Assembly (NCBI GenBank): GCA_965247015.1
Contig: CBDFGG010000006.1
Span: forward strand, 124,001 to 188,000
DNA from: JAIXWP01 sp965247015
GTDB taxonomy: Bacteria > Bacteroidota > Bacteroidia > Flavobacteriales_D > Sanyastnellaceae
Direction: 5' to 3'
DNA: 64,000 nt
This document shows positions 24,701 to 32,522 of this stretch, one piece after another. The position numbers and the translations under genes are program-made. The number at the start of each line of letters is the position of its first letter. The first letter of the stretch is position 1. Below the pieces are notes generated by a model, which had not been told where the DNA came from, made no database searches, and worked only from the letters and a program-made list of their open reading frames with translations.

Positions 24701-26222
24701 TTTCTTCAGCGTTGCGGCCGGTCAAGACTCATTGAACTTCCTTTCTACTCGTGCTAAATATGATTTGAAAAGAAGTACCATTACATGCTCCAAGATTCAA
24801 TACATCATCGTTGCTGACTCCAAAATCACACCAGATAGTGGTAAAGTGGTGATTGAAAAGTATGCGGATATGCAAGAGTTGACTCGTGCGCAGATTCTTT
24901 CAAACTATGTTACCCAATACCATAAAATTTTCAGTGCTGATTTGAAAATTGAGGGTCGCAATAAATATTATGGAAAAGGAAGTATCAAGTATGTTGACGA
25001 AAATAAAAAAGAACAAACTATTGTACTCAATGATATCAAGGTAGATACAAGTAGGCAAACAATAGGATTTGGAGAAATAAAACTAGAAGATCAATTCTTC
25101 TTGTCACCTGCCTATGAATATTATGGCAAATTCTCTCTTGCTGCGAATAATCAGTTCTTAACCTTTGATGGTGGTGTGAAAATTTTACATAATTGCACCG
25201 CTTTAGAACGCACCTACTTCAAGTTTAACTCTGAGATTAATCCGAACGACATTTACATTCCGGTGGACACTTCTATGCGGGATATGGACTACTCCAAGTT
25301 GGGTGTAGGACTTATGGTGACGGATGATACCCCGATGGACGTCTACCCTACTTTCTTGAGCAATCGAATCGACCAAGACGATCTTGGATTGATTGAATCA
25401 AGAGGATTCTTATACTTTGATAAAGTATCTCGAAAGTATTTAATTGGTTCTAAAGAAAAAATCAAACAGTCAAAACTTCCTGGCAACCTAGTAGCGCTTA
25501 ATACCAACACTTGTGAGCTCGAAGGCAATGGACAAATTACATTCAATGTAGATTACGGAATGGTGAAGTTTAGAAATGCCGGAGAAATGAAATACAAGAT
25601 TGATAAAGCAGAATTAGATGTTCAAGGAACCAGCTTGATCAATTTCCCATTTGAAGAAGCGGCATTGAAAAGAATGTACGAGCAAATCGAGCAGTGGCCT
25701 AACTTATTGCCTGTTGATATCGCAAAGACCAAATATGAAAAAGGGTTGATTGAATTTTTAGGTACAGAAAAATCCGATAAGTTGATTTCAGAACTCAACT
25801 TGAGCGGACAGCTGAAAAGAGTGCCAGAAGATTTACAAAGCACTTTCTATTTTGCAGATTTGAAGTGGGCATGGAATGCTGTGGATGAAACTTTCAGCAC
25901 GGTTGGTCCAATCGGTATTGCTAGTATGGACAAAAAGCAATTGTTCAGATATGTAAAAGGAAAGATTGAAATCGAGCGCAGAAGAAATGCAGATGTCATG
26001 CGTATTTACATTGAACTGGATGCGGGCAATTGGTACTATTTCGAATACAAACTAGGTATCATGAATGTGATCAGTGGTGATAAAGAATTCTTGAATATCA
26101 TTACTGCTGTTAAAGATGACAAGCGTAAGTTTGAAGAGAACAACGTGAAGTATACCTACCAGCATATTGCATCTAAAAAGAAACGCGATGATTTTGTAGC
26201 TCGGTTTGCAGATTTGAATTAA
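21744..26222 (+). CDS. Very large exported protein of unknown function
   Basis: A 1492-residue protein with a signal peptide (MNKYLRNLLLLLILGQSSQS, cut near FAQ) and no later membrane helix. The mature part is rich in beta strands and polar residues. Residues about 550-1000 have recurring elements of the form G-x-L/V-x-F-x-G (for example FTFGGRVFAGNFEFIGSEYE, EGTLHLKPAGMRGEGDMKFS, and KLDYSGLKGSGDLNYLTS), reminiscent of stacked-strand proteins such as AsmA/LptA-like assemblies. There is no T9SS sorting end; the protein stops with KKRDDFVARFADLN. I do not recognise a named family; it may be a Bacteroidota-specific periplasmic or outer-membrane-linked protein. Confidence 0.85.
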   Translation: MNKYLRNLLLLLILGQSSQSFAQRIDKFTHEPEKFLEELTELFNDVKKGTGKEFVEKEFAPIWIDAPAFSIQQQEMIYETFDNFLKNKNKVYPDMENYVIALIAFPKSGKNEADFIQWQTVLSKMMAEKKVKKFVPEFIETSAGLFTERTFYKSEAVKWQSSSPGYQFVFDSIPHIDFPALDLKCYSKGDSSVIYSTKGSYYPTLERFIGNDGKVTWQRAGFDPNKTYAQVNDYNIRIKGATFVIDSVTFYNEFFDKPLIGQITEKILADKSADNATYPKFESYYKRLQIQNIVDKVDFDGGFTLAGTKLAGSGTVDEPALLTFYKDSKKFLVVRALEFDIKPDRIVSGHVAVTFYIKEDSITHPDLNLSFDKKTRQLVLLRSEEGVSKSPFQNTYHNVDMYFEALYWNIDDPQIKLGSLQGSSQHYAAFESNAYFKKKRYDTMMGISYNHPLSQIKDYTKTNKVEEFSAYNLAKFHNMSEEQWHITLIDLNNKGFVQYDLNTRTVKVRPKLYYYIENNIGKKDYDVIQFNSEVPDGSNANLSLLNYDLLLKGVETFQLSDSQRVNIYPRNGEVLLRKDRNFTFGGRVFAGNFEFIGSEYEFTYETFKLDLIKVDSCRIYVEDETSGQDIYGNYNKRRLKSVLRDIAGEIRVDSPTNKGGYHSYAYPQYPIFTCTKLSYVYWDDKAVQKGVYTREKFYYQVQPFTIDSLDNFTKKDLKFNGTLVSSGIFPDIEEPLVLMDDYSLGFKKGTGDSGLPAYGGKAKVVADLKLDYSGLKGSGDLNYLTSTSTSDEFTFLPDSTLGRTRRFTNREQISKVEVPKANCDTTQLAFYPTKDRLDISSLKTPIDFFENEATLEGTLHLKPAGMRGEGDMKFSGAKLSSGDFSYARRKILADTSAFQLKGMSEDVGGLAFKTDNVNANVDFDKRQGLFKSNSGETKIEFPTNQYVCYMDQFTWFMDRDEMDLSSSRKAQEDLVIDTSEEKQRSNFFSVAAGQDSLNFLSTRAKYDLKRSTITCSKIQYIIVADSKITPDSGKVVIEKYADMQELTRAQILSNYVTQYHKIFSADLKIEGRNKYYGKGSIKYVDENKKEQTIVLNDIKVDTSRQTIGFGEIKLEDQFFLSPAYEYYGKFSLAANNQFLTFDGGVKILHNCTALERTYFKFNSEINPNDIYIPVDTSMRDMDYSKLGVGLMVTDDTPMDVYPTFLSNRIDQDDLGLIESRGFLYFDKVSRKYLIGSKEKIKQSKLPGNLVALNTNTCELEGNGQITFNVDYGMVKFRNAGEMKYKIDKAELDVQGTSLINFPFEEAALKRMYEQIEQWPNLLPVDIAKTKYEKGLIEFLGTEKSDKLISELNLSGQLKRVPEDLQSTFYFADLKWAWNAVDETFSTVGPIGIASMDKKQLFRYVKGKIEIERRRNADVMRIYIELDAGNWYYFEYKLGIMNVISGDKEFLNIITAVKDDKRKFEENNVKYTYQHIASKKKRDDFVARFADLN

Positions 26223-26285
26223 AAAAATGAAACCTCTGGGAATTGCGTCCGTAGAAAGTGTCAAATAACCTGACAACACACTAAT

Positions 26286-26468
26286 ATGAGCAATATCCAA
26301 TTAGAGCAAATGAAGTCATTAGTGAATGCACTTCACAACATTCAAGAGCGAATGGCACGTAGCAAAGGCATGTTTCCATCGCACCACGCACACCTAGAAG
26401 AGCGTTATTCAGAACTTCTGAATGAGGCCAAATCGAATAAGATTACACCGCCTTGGATGGCGGCCTAA
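26286..26468 (+). CDS. Small 60-residue protein
   Basis: A 60-residue helical, charged protein beginning MSNIQLEQMKSLVNALHNIQ and ending ITPPWMAA. There is no signal peptide. Residues 1-50 look like two helices of a hairpin. It is followed 4 nt later by a strong terminator, and codon use is like the neighbours, which argues for a real gene. I do not know the family. Confidence 0.65.
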   Translation: MSNIQLEQMKSLVNALHNIQERMARSKGMFPSHHAHLEERYSELLNEAKSNKITPPWMAA

Positions 26469-26472
26469 AACT

Positions 26473-26505
26473 AAAAATCCTCTAGTACATCGCTAGAGGA
26501 TTTTT
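26473..26505. terminator. Bidirectional terminator
   Basis: Arms 26473-26485 and 26493-26505 (AAAAATCCTCTAG / CTAGAGGATTTTT) with a 7-base loop, followed by more T. It ends the small gene and the convergent oxygenase gene. Confidence 0.9.
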
Positions 26506-26506
26506 T

Positions 26507-27097
26507 TTATATCCATTTTTTCTCATTGAGCATCCAACCTGTGATGCTATTGCGCACCCTTTTGGTTTCAAGCACTTCATGCAGCTTATCGCTTAGAAAA
26601 ATAGCGAGACGTCCATTTTCAGGAAGAATATCAATATAACTTTCATCCTCTTGATAAATTCTAAGATGTCCTCCATCTGATTCCTTCCAATCTTCATTGA
26701 GATACAAAACAAAAGACACCACTCTGCTGGACCCTGCTTTGTGTCGGTCGCTGTGTTTCATATAACGAGTACCAGGAGGATATTGTGTATAATGGCTTTC
26801 GTAGTCGCGGATACCGAGGTAGAAATTTCTATTTAATTCTTGAATTAGTTCATCCAATTTTTTCAAAAATGCAGATGTCCCTTCAAAAACATCTTGGGGT
26901 TCTATCCAATGGATAAAATCTCCACGCTTTGTATTATCCACCTCAAAGGACCCCTCCTTTCCTATTCCTGCCTTTTTCATGAGATCAGCATCGATCATAC
27001 CAACAATATGCTCTCGTATTCGCGCAGCCTCTGATGGATCGATAAACTGATCGATTGCGACAAAGCCATTTTTCTCAAAAAAATCTAAATCAAACAT
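26507..27097 (-). CDS. 2-oxoglutarate/Fe(II) oxygenase, prolyl hydroxylase-like
   Basis: A 196-residue non-haem iron dioxygenase with a double-stranded beta helix. The iron site is visible as H-x-D (RYMKHSDRHKAGSSRVVSFV) and the distal His (LFLSDKLHEVLETKRVRNSI), where the Arg of TKRVRNSI would bind 2-oxoglutarate. VSFVLYLNEDWKESDGGHLR is the typical central strand. It resembles prolyl 4-hydroxylases such as those acting on ribosomal proteins or EF-Tu; the target is unknown. The start is set at the second Met (27097); two more residues are possible. Confidence 0.87.
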   Translation of the reverse strand: MFDLDFFEKNGFVAIDQFIDPSEAARIREHIVGMIDADLMKKAGIGKEGSFEVDNTKRGDFIHWIEPQDVFEGTSAFLKKLDELIQELNRNFYLGIRDYESHYTQYPPGTRYMKHSDRHKAGSSRVVSFVLYLNEDWKESDGGHLRIYQEDESYIDILPENGRLAIFLSDKLHEVLETKRVRNSITGWMLNEKKWI

Positions 27098-27123
27098 TAC
27101 CAATATTTAGTGGCGCAAAGATG

Positions 27124-27152
27124 TTGCAGATTTCAATGGAATGATACATTTG
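27124..27152 (+). promoter_or_regulatory. Promoter of the SDR gene
   Basis: TTG (27124-27126), 18 bases, then TACATTTG (27145-27152), a full match to the TTG-N17-23-TAnnTTTG pattern known from Flavobacterium. The start codon at 27170 is 17 nt further on. Confidence 0.65.
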
Positions 27153-27169
27153 TGTCATAAATCAACTCT

Positions 27170-27976
27170 ATGCAAAAAGTAGCTCTGGTGACAGGCGCGA
27201 GCAGTGGGATTGGGCAAGCTGTAGCTGAGGTACTCTACCAAGCTGGCTTTGTAGTCTATGGAGCTAGCAGAAGGGCTAGCGATGGCGAGATTATCAATGG
27301 AATTATTCAATTAAAAATGGATGTAACGAATGAACAGAGCGTCATTCGCGCTATTTCATACATTAAGGAAAACCAACATCGCCTCGATGTAGTCATTAAT
27401 AATGCGGGATTAGGAATCTTAGGAGCAGTTGAAAGTGTCAGCGATCAAGAAGCGAAAGAAATTTTTGATACTAATCTTTTCGGAGTTCTCAATGTATGTC
27501 GACACAGCATCCCTATGCTACGGGAACAAAAGAGAGGATATATTTTCAACATCACGTCTATTGCTGGATTGATGGGATTGCCTTTTCGAGGCATCTATAG
27601 CGCGAGTAAATACGCCGTAGAAGGACTTTCAGAGTCACTTAGTCAAGAAGTGTGCGACTTTGGTATCAAGGTCATCATCATTGAGCCTGGTGACTTTAAA
27701 ACGAACATTAATCAAACGAGAAAGGTTGCAAAAACATCAATTGCTGAATACGGTGAGCTACAAGATAAAATTCAATCGCAAGTCAATCACGAAGTAAGCA
27801 AGGCGCCAACTCCCGAAATTATTGGATACAAAATTTTATCTGTCATGAAAAAAAGATGGCCACGCTTGCGATACAAGGTCGCCACTCCATTTCAAAAATT
27901 CAGTGTCTTAGTTCGGGACATCATTCCAGACCGTTGGTTTGAGCGTCTGGTGATGTGGTATTACAAAGTGAAATAA
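27170..27976 (+). CDS. Short-chain dehydrogenase/reductase
   Basis: A 268-residue SDR oxidoreductase with NAD(P)-binding TGASSGIGQAVAEVL at residues about 8-22, NNAGLGILGAVE near 82-93, and the catalytic Ser (ITSIAGLMGLPF) and Tyr-x-x-x-Lys (YSASKYAVEGL). ASRRASD after the second strand has Arg residues typical of NADP use. The C-terminal tail (KRWPRLRYKVATPFQKFSVL) is basic. The substrate is unknown. Its stop lies 2 nt from that of the convergent lipoprotein gene. Confidence 0.92.
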   Translation: MQKVALVTGASSGIGQAVAEVLYQAGFVVYGASRRASDGEIINGIIQLKMDVTNEQSVIRAISYIKENQHRLDVVINNAGLGILGAVESVSDQEAKEIFDTNLFGVLNVCRHSIPMLREQKRGYIFNITSIAGLMGLPFRGIYSASKYAVEGLSESLSQEVCDFGIKVIIIEPGDFKTNINQTRKVAKTSIAEYGELQDKIQSQVNHEVSKAPTPEIIGYKILSVMKKRWPRLRYKVATPFQKFSVLVRDIIPDRWFERLVMWYYKVK

Positions 27977-27978
27977 TA

Positions 27979-29079
27979 TTAGTTATTCTTCCAATCTGCG
28001 ATGAAGACGTTGGTATCTCTTGTTCTACCATTGTGTCTATTGCTGCACCAAACGAATTTCTTACCATCTGGCGAAAACATCGGGAAAGAATCAAACTGAT
28101 CATCATATGTCAATTGCTCCAAGCCTGTTCCATCAAGGTTGATGAGATACAAGTTGAAAGGAAATCCTCTTTCGCTTTTATAATTACTGCAAAAAATAAT
28201 TTTCTTACCATCTGGAGTGAATGTAGGAGCCCAGTTTGCTTTACCAAGATTGGTAACTTGATGTGCATCTGAACCATCTGCGTTGGCCACCCATATTTCT
28301 AAATTGTTTGGTTCGACCATGTCTTGATTCAACAAATCCACATAGGCCTGAGCTTCTTGGTCTGATGCAGGTCTTGACGCTCTCCATACGATCTTGGTAC
28401 CATCAGGACTGAAACATGCACCACCATCATATCCGAGTTCAGAAGTAATTTGCTTTACATCTGTTCCATCGAGATTCATGGTGTAAAGTTCTAAATCACC
28501 AGAGCGAAGTGAAGTGAAGATAATTTTGTCTCCTTTTGGGCTTACGGTCGCTTCTGCGTCATAACGTTGCTCTGAAGTCAACTGCTGCTTGATGTTACCT
28601 TTCAAATCAGCAGTGAAAATATCATAAGACGGATAAAGTTGCCAAACATAGCGACGCCCCATATCTGGCACTGGAGGACAAGAATCACCACCAAGGTGAG
28701 TACTTGCATATAAAATTGATTTGTTGTCAGGCATAAACCAACTGCAAGTTGTACGGCCTTTTCCCGTAGAAATCATTTGAAGTTTATTGCTATCAGGCTT
28801 TGCTGAAATGTCAAGCATAAAAATTTGATCGCAACCCAAATTCCAATTTCTATTATCACTTTGGAAAATGAGTTTTTTACCATCAAAACTCCAATAAGCC
28901 TCTGCATTGTTACCACCGTATGTCAATTGCTTCACATTTGTGAAGTATTTTTCATTAGGATAATGGATAGGTTCGTCAGAAGAACCGATAGATGAAGCAC
29001 CTTTTGCAGCTTCTTGAGCCTTCATTTGACACGACGCAAGGGCGATGATACAAGAGGCAGTGATTGCGAAAATTTTCAT
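27979..29079 (-). CDS. TolB-like WD40/PD40 beta-propeller lipoprotein
   Basis: A 366-residue lipoprotein: MKIFAITASCIIALASCQMK has an ALASC lipobox with Cys17. The mature part is a TolB-like propeller of PD40 repeats: EAYWSFDGKKLIFQSDNRNW, AEATVSPKGDKIIFTSLRSG, GACFSPDGTKIVWRASRPAS, WAPTFTPDGKKIIFCSNYKS and FPMFSPDGKKFVWCSNRHNG. Such proteins act as binding scaffolds at the envelope, sometimes with peptidase domains, which this one lacks. A TACTTTTG element lies at 29108-29101. Confidence 0.87.
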   Translation of the reverse strand: MKIFAITASCIIALASCQMKAQEAAKGASSIGSSDEPIHYPNEKYFTNVKQLTYGGNNAEAYWSFDGKKLIFQSDNRNWNLGCDQIFMLDISAKPDSNKLQMISTGKGRTTCSWFMPDNKSILYASTHLGGDSCPPVPDMGRRYVWQLYPSYDIFTADLKGNIKQQLTSEQRYDAEATVSPKGDKIIFTSLRSGDLELYTMNLDGTDVKQITSELGYDGGACFSPDGTKIVWRASRPASDQEAQAYVDLLNQDMVEPNNLEIWVANADGSDAHQVTNLGKANWAPTFTPDGKKIIFCSNYKSERGFPFNLYLINLDGTGLEQLTYDDQFDSFPMFSPDGKKFVWCSNRHNGRTRDTNVFIADWKNN

Positions 29080-29100
29080 TTATTCTGAAATATTGGATGG

Positions 29101-29108
29101 CAAAAGTA
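29101..29108 (-). promoter_or_regulatory. -7 promoter element of the PD40 lipoprotein gene
   Basis: TACTTTTG on the minus strand fits TAnnTTTG and lies 22 nt before the start at 29079. No well-spaced TTG was seen upstream (the nearest is 15 nt away). Confidence 0.4.
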
Positions 29109-29170
29109 ATATTAGGCACACTTCAATCTTCATACAATTGTAAATTGCACCACATTTATAAAGATTTGAC

Positions 29171-30469
29171 ATGAAATCATCATATTCAATTGCAGCATTA
29201 GCAGTATTTTCTGTGTTCGTCTTTTCTCAAGCATTTCAATGCACGAACATAAACAGACTGAAATATGAGGAAATATCTCAGTATAAGGAAGTGGACACTC
29301 CCGAAAGAATGTTGGGTGTTTTAGCTTCCGACTCTCTCGAAGGTCGAGGTACGGGAACACTTGGAGAGCAAAAGGCCGCGAGCTATATCGTTTCTCAGTT
29401 CACAAAAATGGGACTATCTCCAAAGGGTGAGAATGGCTCTTGGTTCCAAACATTCACCTTCACTCCTCACCCTCCTATTCAGAAGCATCAAGTGGGTGAT
29501 AGCGTGAAATTAGGGATGGGATTGGTAAAAGAAATTTCGGGTAAAAATGTCATTGCATTTTTAGATAATGGGGCTGCGAATACCGTTGTGATCGGTGCCC
29601 ATTATGACCACCTTGGATGGGGAGATGAAAACTCACTTCATACTGGAGAAAGAGCCATCCACAATGGCGCTGACGATAATGCTAGCGGTGTAACAGTCAT
29701 GCTTCAAGTAGCAGATCGCTTGAAAAAATCGAATTTAAAAAACAACAACTATCTATTCATTGCTTTCAGCGGTGAGGAGAAAGGATTATGGGGCAGTAAT
29801 TTTTTCACCAAAAATCCAACTGTATCAAACATCAATTACATGATCAACATGGATATGGTAGGTCGTTTGAATAAAGAAAAATCTTTGGCGATCAGTGGTA
29901 TAGGAACAGCACCTGTTTGGAAGGCTGTCCTCGAAAGTGAAAACACCACTGGACTGAGTTTGGTTTTGACTGAAAGCGGCGTCGGACCTAGCGATCACAC
30001 TTCATTTTACAATATTGGTATTCCAGCTATTCACCTATTCACAGGTCAGCATGAAGATTATCACAAACCAGCGGATGATGCAGATAAAATTAATTATGCC
30101 GGGGTAAAAGAAATTACAGATTACACCTATCGTGTGGTGGCTAAGCTTGATCAAGAAAGCAAGCTCACTTTTCAAAAAACCAAAGATGAAAGCACTGCTT
30201 CAGCAGCAGATTTCAAAGTTACTTTAGGTGTTGTTCCTGATTATTTATACAGTGGAGAAGGAATGAGAATCGATGGTGTAAAAGAAGGTAGACCAGCAGC
30301 TAAAGCAGGAATGAAACAAGGCGACGTAGTGATTTCAATCGGAGAAAATAAAATCTCTGATATGTACAGCTACATGGATGCATTGAGTAAGTTCGAAAAA
30401 GGTCAGAGCACAGATGTTGTGATCGAACGTGCAGGTGTGCGAGAGACTGTAAAAGTAACTTGGGAATAA
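29171..30469 (+). CDS. M28 family aminopeptidase with PDZ domain
   Basis: A 432-residue exported zinc peptidase. A signal segment (MKSSYSIAALAVFSVFVFSQ) precedes the catalytic domain, where zinc ligands are visible in VVIGAHYDHLGWGDE, HNGADDNASGVTVML, AFSGEEKGLWGSNFF (catalytic Glu pair), NMDMVGRLN and PSDHTSFYNIGIPAIHLF. Residues about 345-432 form a PDZ domain (GKEGRPAAKAGMKQGDVVIS-like sequence). The fusion is common in Bacteroidota. Cys24 follows AFQ, a poor lipobox, so lipidation is doubtful. The stop abuts the stop of the convergent ZIP gene. Confidence 0.92.
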   Translation: MKSSYSIAALAVFSVFVFSQAFQCTNINRLKYEEISQYKEVDTPERMLGVLASDSLEGRGTGTLGEQKAASYIVSQFTKMGLSPKGENGSWFQTFTFTPHPPIQKHQVGDSVKLGMGLVKEISGKNVIAFLDNGAANTVVIGAHYDHLGWGDENSLHTGERAIHNGADDNASGVTVMLQVADRLKKSNLKNNNYLFIAFSGEEKGLWGSNFFTKNPTVSNINYMINMDMVGRLNKEKSLAISGIGTAPVWKAVLESENTTGLSLVLTESGVGPSDHTSFYNIGIPAIHLFTGQHEDYHKPADDADKINYAGVKEITDYTYRVVAKLDQESKLTFQKTKDESTASAADFKVTLGVVPDYLYSGEGMRIDGVKEGRPAAKAGMKQGDVVISIGENKISDMYSYMDALSKFEKGQSTDVVIERAGVRETVKVTWE

Positions 30470-31246
30470 TTAAGACACCAAGGCTGCAAGGGCAATTCCG
30501 ACGAGAATAGACCCAAATTTCATCCAATTAAATTTATGTCCTTCTTCACTCTCAAAGATAATAGTCGTTGAAACGTGGAGAAGGATTCCTATCAATATCC
30601 CTGTCACTTTTGGTGTTAGAGTAGCAACTCCTTCGATATTCAAATCGATGAGATAATGGTGAACAAGCGCTCCGGCTGGGGCCACCATCGCGAAGACAAT
30701 CACCCAAAAAAGCGCTCGTGAGGTTTTTACTCCGCTGTTGATCAATAGTGCTGCGAAAACAAGCGATTCGGTTATTTTATGGAGTGAAATTCCAATTAAT
30801 AATGAACCACGGTGATCATCGCCTACAGGTCCGTGGCTATGGCCATGATGACTGTGATCATGAACGTGTCCTACCATTTCTCCTCCGAAAGGCATACCTT
30901 CAATAAAGGCATGCACCCAAAGGGAAGCCATGACAGTAAATAAGAATCGTGTGCCCGCATGTGCATGCGAATGGGCATGACCATGCTCCACTCCATGAGA
31001 GAAAAAGTCTAATATCACTTGAAGAAGAAAGCCGGCCATCACATACCATCCAGCGTGCTCGATACCGCTTTCAAATAACTCTGGGAAAAGGTGAAGTAGC
31101 GTAAGACCTAGAAGATATGCCGCACTAAAACTCAGTAGAAGCTTAATACTGTTAGATGATTGCTTCTTAGTAAGAAAAAATATTCCTCCTCCAAGCATTG
31201 CCGCTAAGAAGAGAATGAGCATATAGAAATATGGGGAATCGTTCAT
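30470..31246 (-). CDS. ZIP family metal transporter
   Basis: A 258-residue inner-membrane transporter of divalent metals (zinc or iron). About seven to eight hydrophobic helices are present, with two His-rich loops: GVEHGHAHSHAHAG and HVHDHSHHGHSHGP. The helix IGISLHKITESLVFAALLIN carries the H-x-x-x-E site of ZIP proteins. Its start overlaps the methyltransferase stop by 4 nt, so the two are co-transcribed. Confidence 0.9.
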   Translation of the reverse strand: MNDSPYFYMLILFLAAMLGGGIFFLTKKQSSNSIKLLLSFSAAYLLGLTLLHLFPELFESGIEHAGWYVMAGFLLQVILDFFSHGVEHGHAHSHAHAGTRFLFTVMASLWVHAFIEGMPFGGEMVGHVHDHSHHGHSHGPVGDDHRGSLLIGISLHKITESLVFAALLINSGVKTSRALFWVIVFAMVAPAGALVHHYLIDLNIEGVATLTPKVTGILIGILLHVSTTIIFESEEGHKFNWMKFGSILVGIALAALVS

Positions 31247-31989
31247 TTCAATTTTGCAATAACAATATATCGATCAGAAGTTTTTGAATTAAATACATCT
31301 AATTGATAGTTGCCAAATGTATGGAGTATTTCAAAACCTGAGGAGGCGAGCATATCGTTGATCGCTTGGGTATATAAGAGTTGCACTTTTTCTTGAAAAG
31401 AAAAGGACTGCCCCTCTGCATCAAAAGCAATCGTCTTAATGATTTGGCCGTCTTTTATTTCTTTAGATATTTCAAATCTATAACCATCCATCTCTTTCAC
31501 TTCATGCTGCACTAATGTTTCCTCGACCTTAACTGCATTAAAGTAATCCATGACGAAGTAACCGTCCACTTGAAGGTGACGCTTAATATTCGAAAGTACT
31601 AGGAGATTATCCTCCAAAGAATCGAAATAGCCAAAGCTGGTAAAGAGATTAAGAATTGCGTCAAACTTTAAAGAAAGATCGAAGTGACGCATGTCGCCCG
31701 TTTCAAAGTGCAATCCTTCAGATTCAAACTTTTTTGCGTGTGCAATACTATTATTGGATAGATCAATGCCTACAACTCTAAACTGTTTTTTGTGTAAATA
31801 AATACTATGTCTGCCTTTTCCACAGGCAAGATCTAGAATTCGGGCTCTGTCAGGTAAATCGAGCTTAGTCGTCAGATTATCTAGGAATGACGCGGCTTCT
31901 TCATCACTTCTGTTTTTATAAAGAATAGAATAATAAGGGGAATCGAACCAGGTTTTGAACCATTCATTCCTGTTATTTGTCTTATGCAT
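31243..31989 (-). CDS. Class I SAM-dependent methyltransferase
   Basis: A 248-residue Rossmann-type methyltransferase. Motif I is RILDLACGKGRHSIYLHKKQ, the acidic end of strand 2 is VVGIDLSNNSIAHA, and FETGDMRHFDL and AILNLFTSFGYF follow. The substrate is unknown; the family has many small-molecule and protein acceptors. It leads a two-gene unit with the ZIP transporter, which gives no clear hint. Confidence 0.88.
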   Translation of the reverse strand: MHKTNNRNEWFKTWFDSPYYSILYKNRSDEEAASFLDNLTTKLDLPDRARILDLACGKGRHSIYLHKKQFRVVGIDLSNNSIAHAKKFESEGLHFETGDMRHFDLSLKFDAILNLFTSFGYFDSLEDNLLVLSNIKRHLQVDGYFVMDYFNAVKVEETLVQHEVKEMDGYRFEISKEIKDGQIIKTIAFDAEGQSFSFQEKVQLLYTQAINDMLASSGFEILHTFGNYQLDVFNSKTSDRYIVIAKLK

Positions 31990-32104
31990 TACCGCTTTTT
32001 TGAGAGTGCGAAGATATAAACGAGTTGATTGTTAATACTTATATACTTTTTTTAGCACATTTGCCTTCAGATTGTGCAAATTGCATCGCGTAACAAGACA
32101 GCAT

Positions 32105-32482
32105 ATGGAAAATATTAATTTACAGCCTTCTCCAAAAACCCCTTCTGTAAACTTCAATGAAGCTGAAGGAATTCTTGAAATTAAAGGAAGATCAATTCCT
32201 GAAAACTCTTTAGAATTTTACAAGCCTCTGATTGAATGGGTAGAAAAATATGCTGCTCAGAGCAAGCCAGACACGAACGTGCATATTCAACTTGAATATT
32301 TCAACACGAGTTCTAGTAAGTGTCTTTTGGATTTATTCAAAAGATTAGAAGCAATCTCTAATAAAGTGGTCATCAATTGGTATTACGAGCAGGATGACGA
32401 GGATATGCTAGAGGCAGGAGAAGATTACGAGGCAATCATCAATGTGCCTTTCAAAATGATTGAAGTCGAAGAATTAAAATAA
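32105..32482 (+). CDS. SiaC-family (DUF1987) regulatory phosphoprotein
   Basis: A 125-residue cytoplasmic protein. The start at 32105 gives MENINLQPSPKTPSVNFNEA, the family N-terminus (ATKxTPxVxFD-like), while an upstream ATG at 32072 adds 11 residues. Conserved parts are GILEIKGRSIPENSLEFYKP and EYFNTSSSKCLLDLF, where the Ser/Thr cluster corresponds to the phosphorylated site of SiaC in Pseudomonas aeruginosa, which binds a kinase/phosphatase pair (SiaB, SiaA) to set diguanylate cyclase activity. No such partner is adjacent here. Confidence 0.85.
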   Translation: MENINLQPSPKTPSVNFNEAEGILEIKGRSIPENSLEFYKPLIEWVEKYAAQSKPDTNVHIQLEYFNTSSSKCLLDLFKRLEAISNKVVINWYYEQDDEDMLEAGEDYEAIINVPFKMIEVEELK

Positions 32483-32490
32483 TCCGATAT

Positions 32491-32522
32491 AAAAAATGGA
32501 GATCAATTGATCTCCATTTTTT
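32491..32522. terminator. Perfect-dyad terminator overlapping a stop codon
   Basis: A 16-base arm (32491-32506) is followed at once by its exact complement (32507-32522), centred on AATT, with A-run and T-run ends. It ends the SiaC-family gene. The minus-strand ABC gene ends within it: the dyad encodes its last codons (KKMEIN-stop). Confidence 0.9.
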
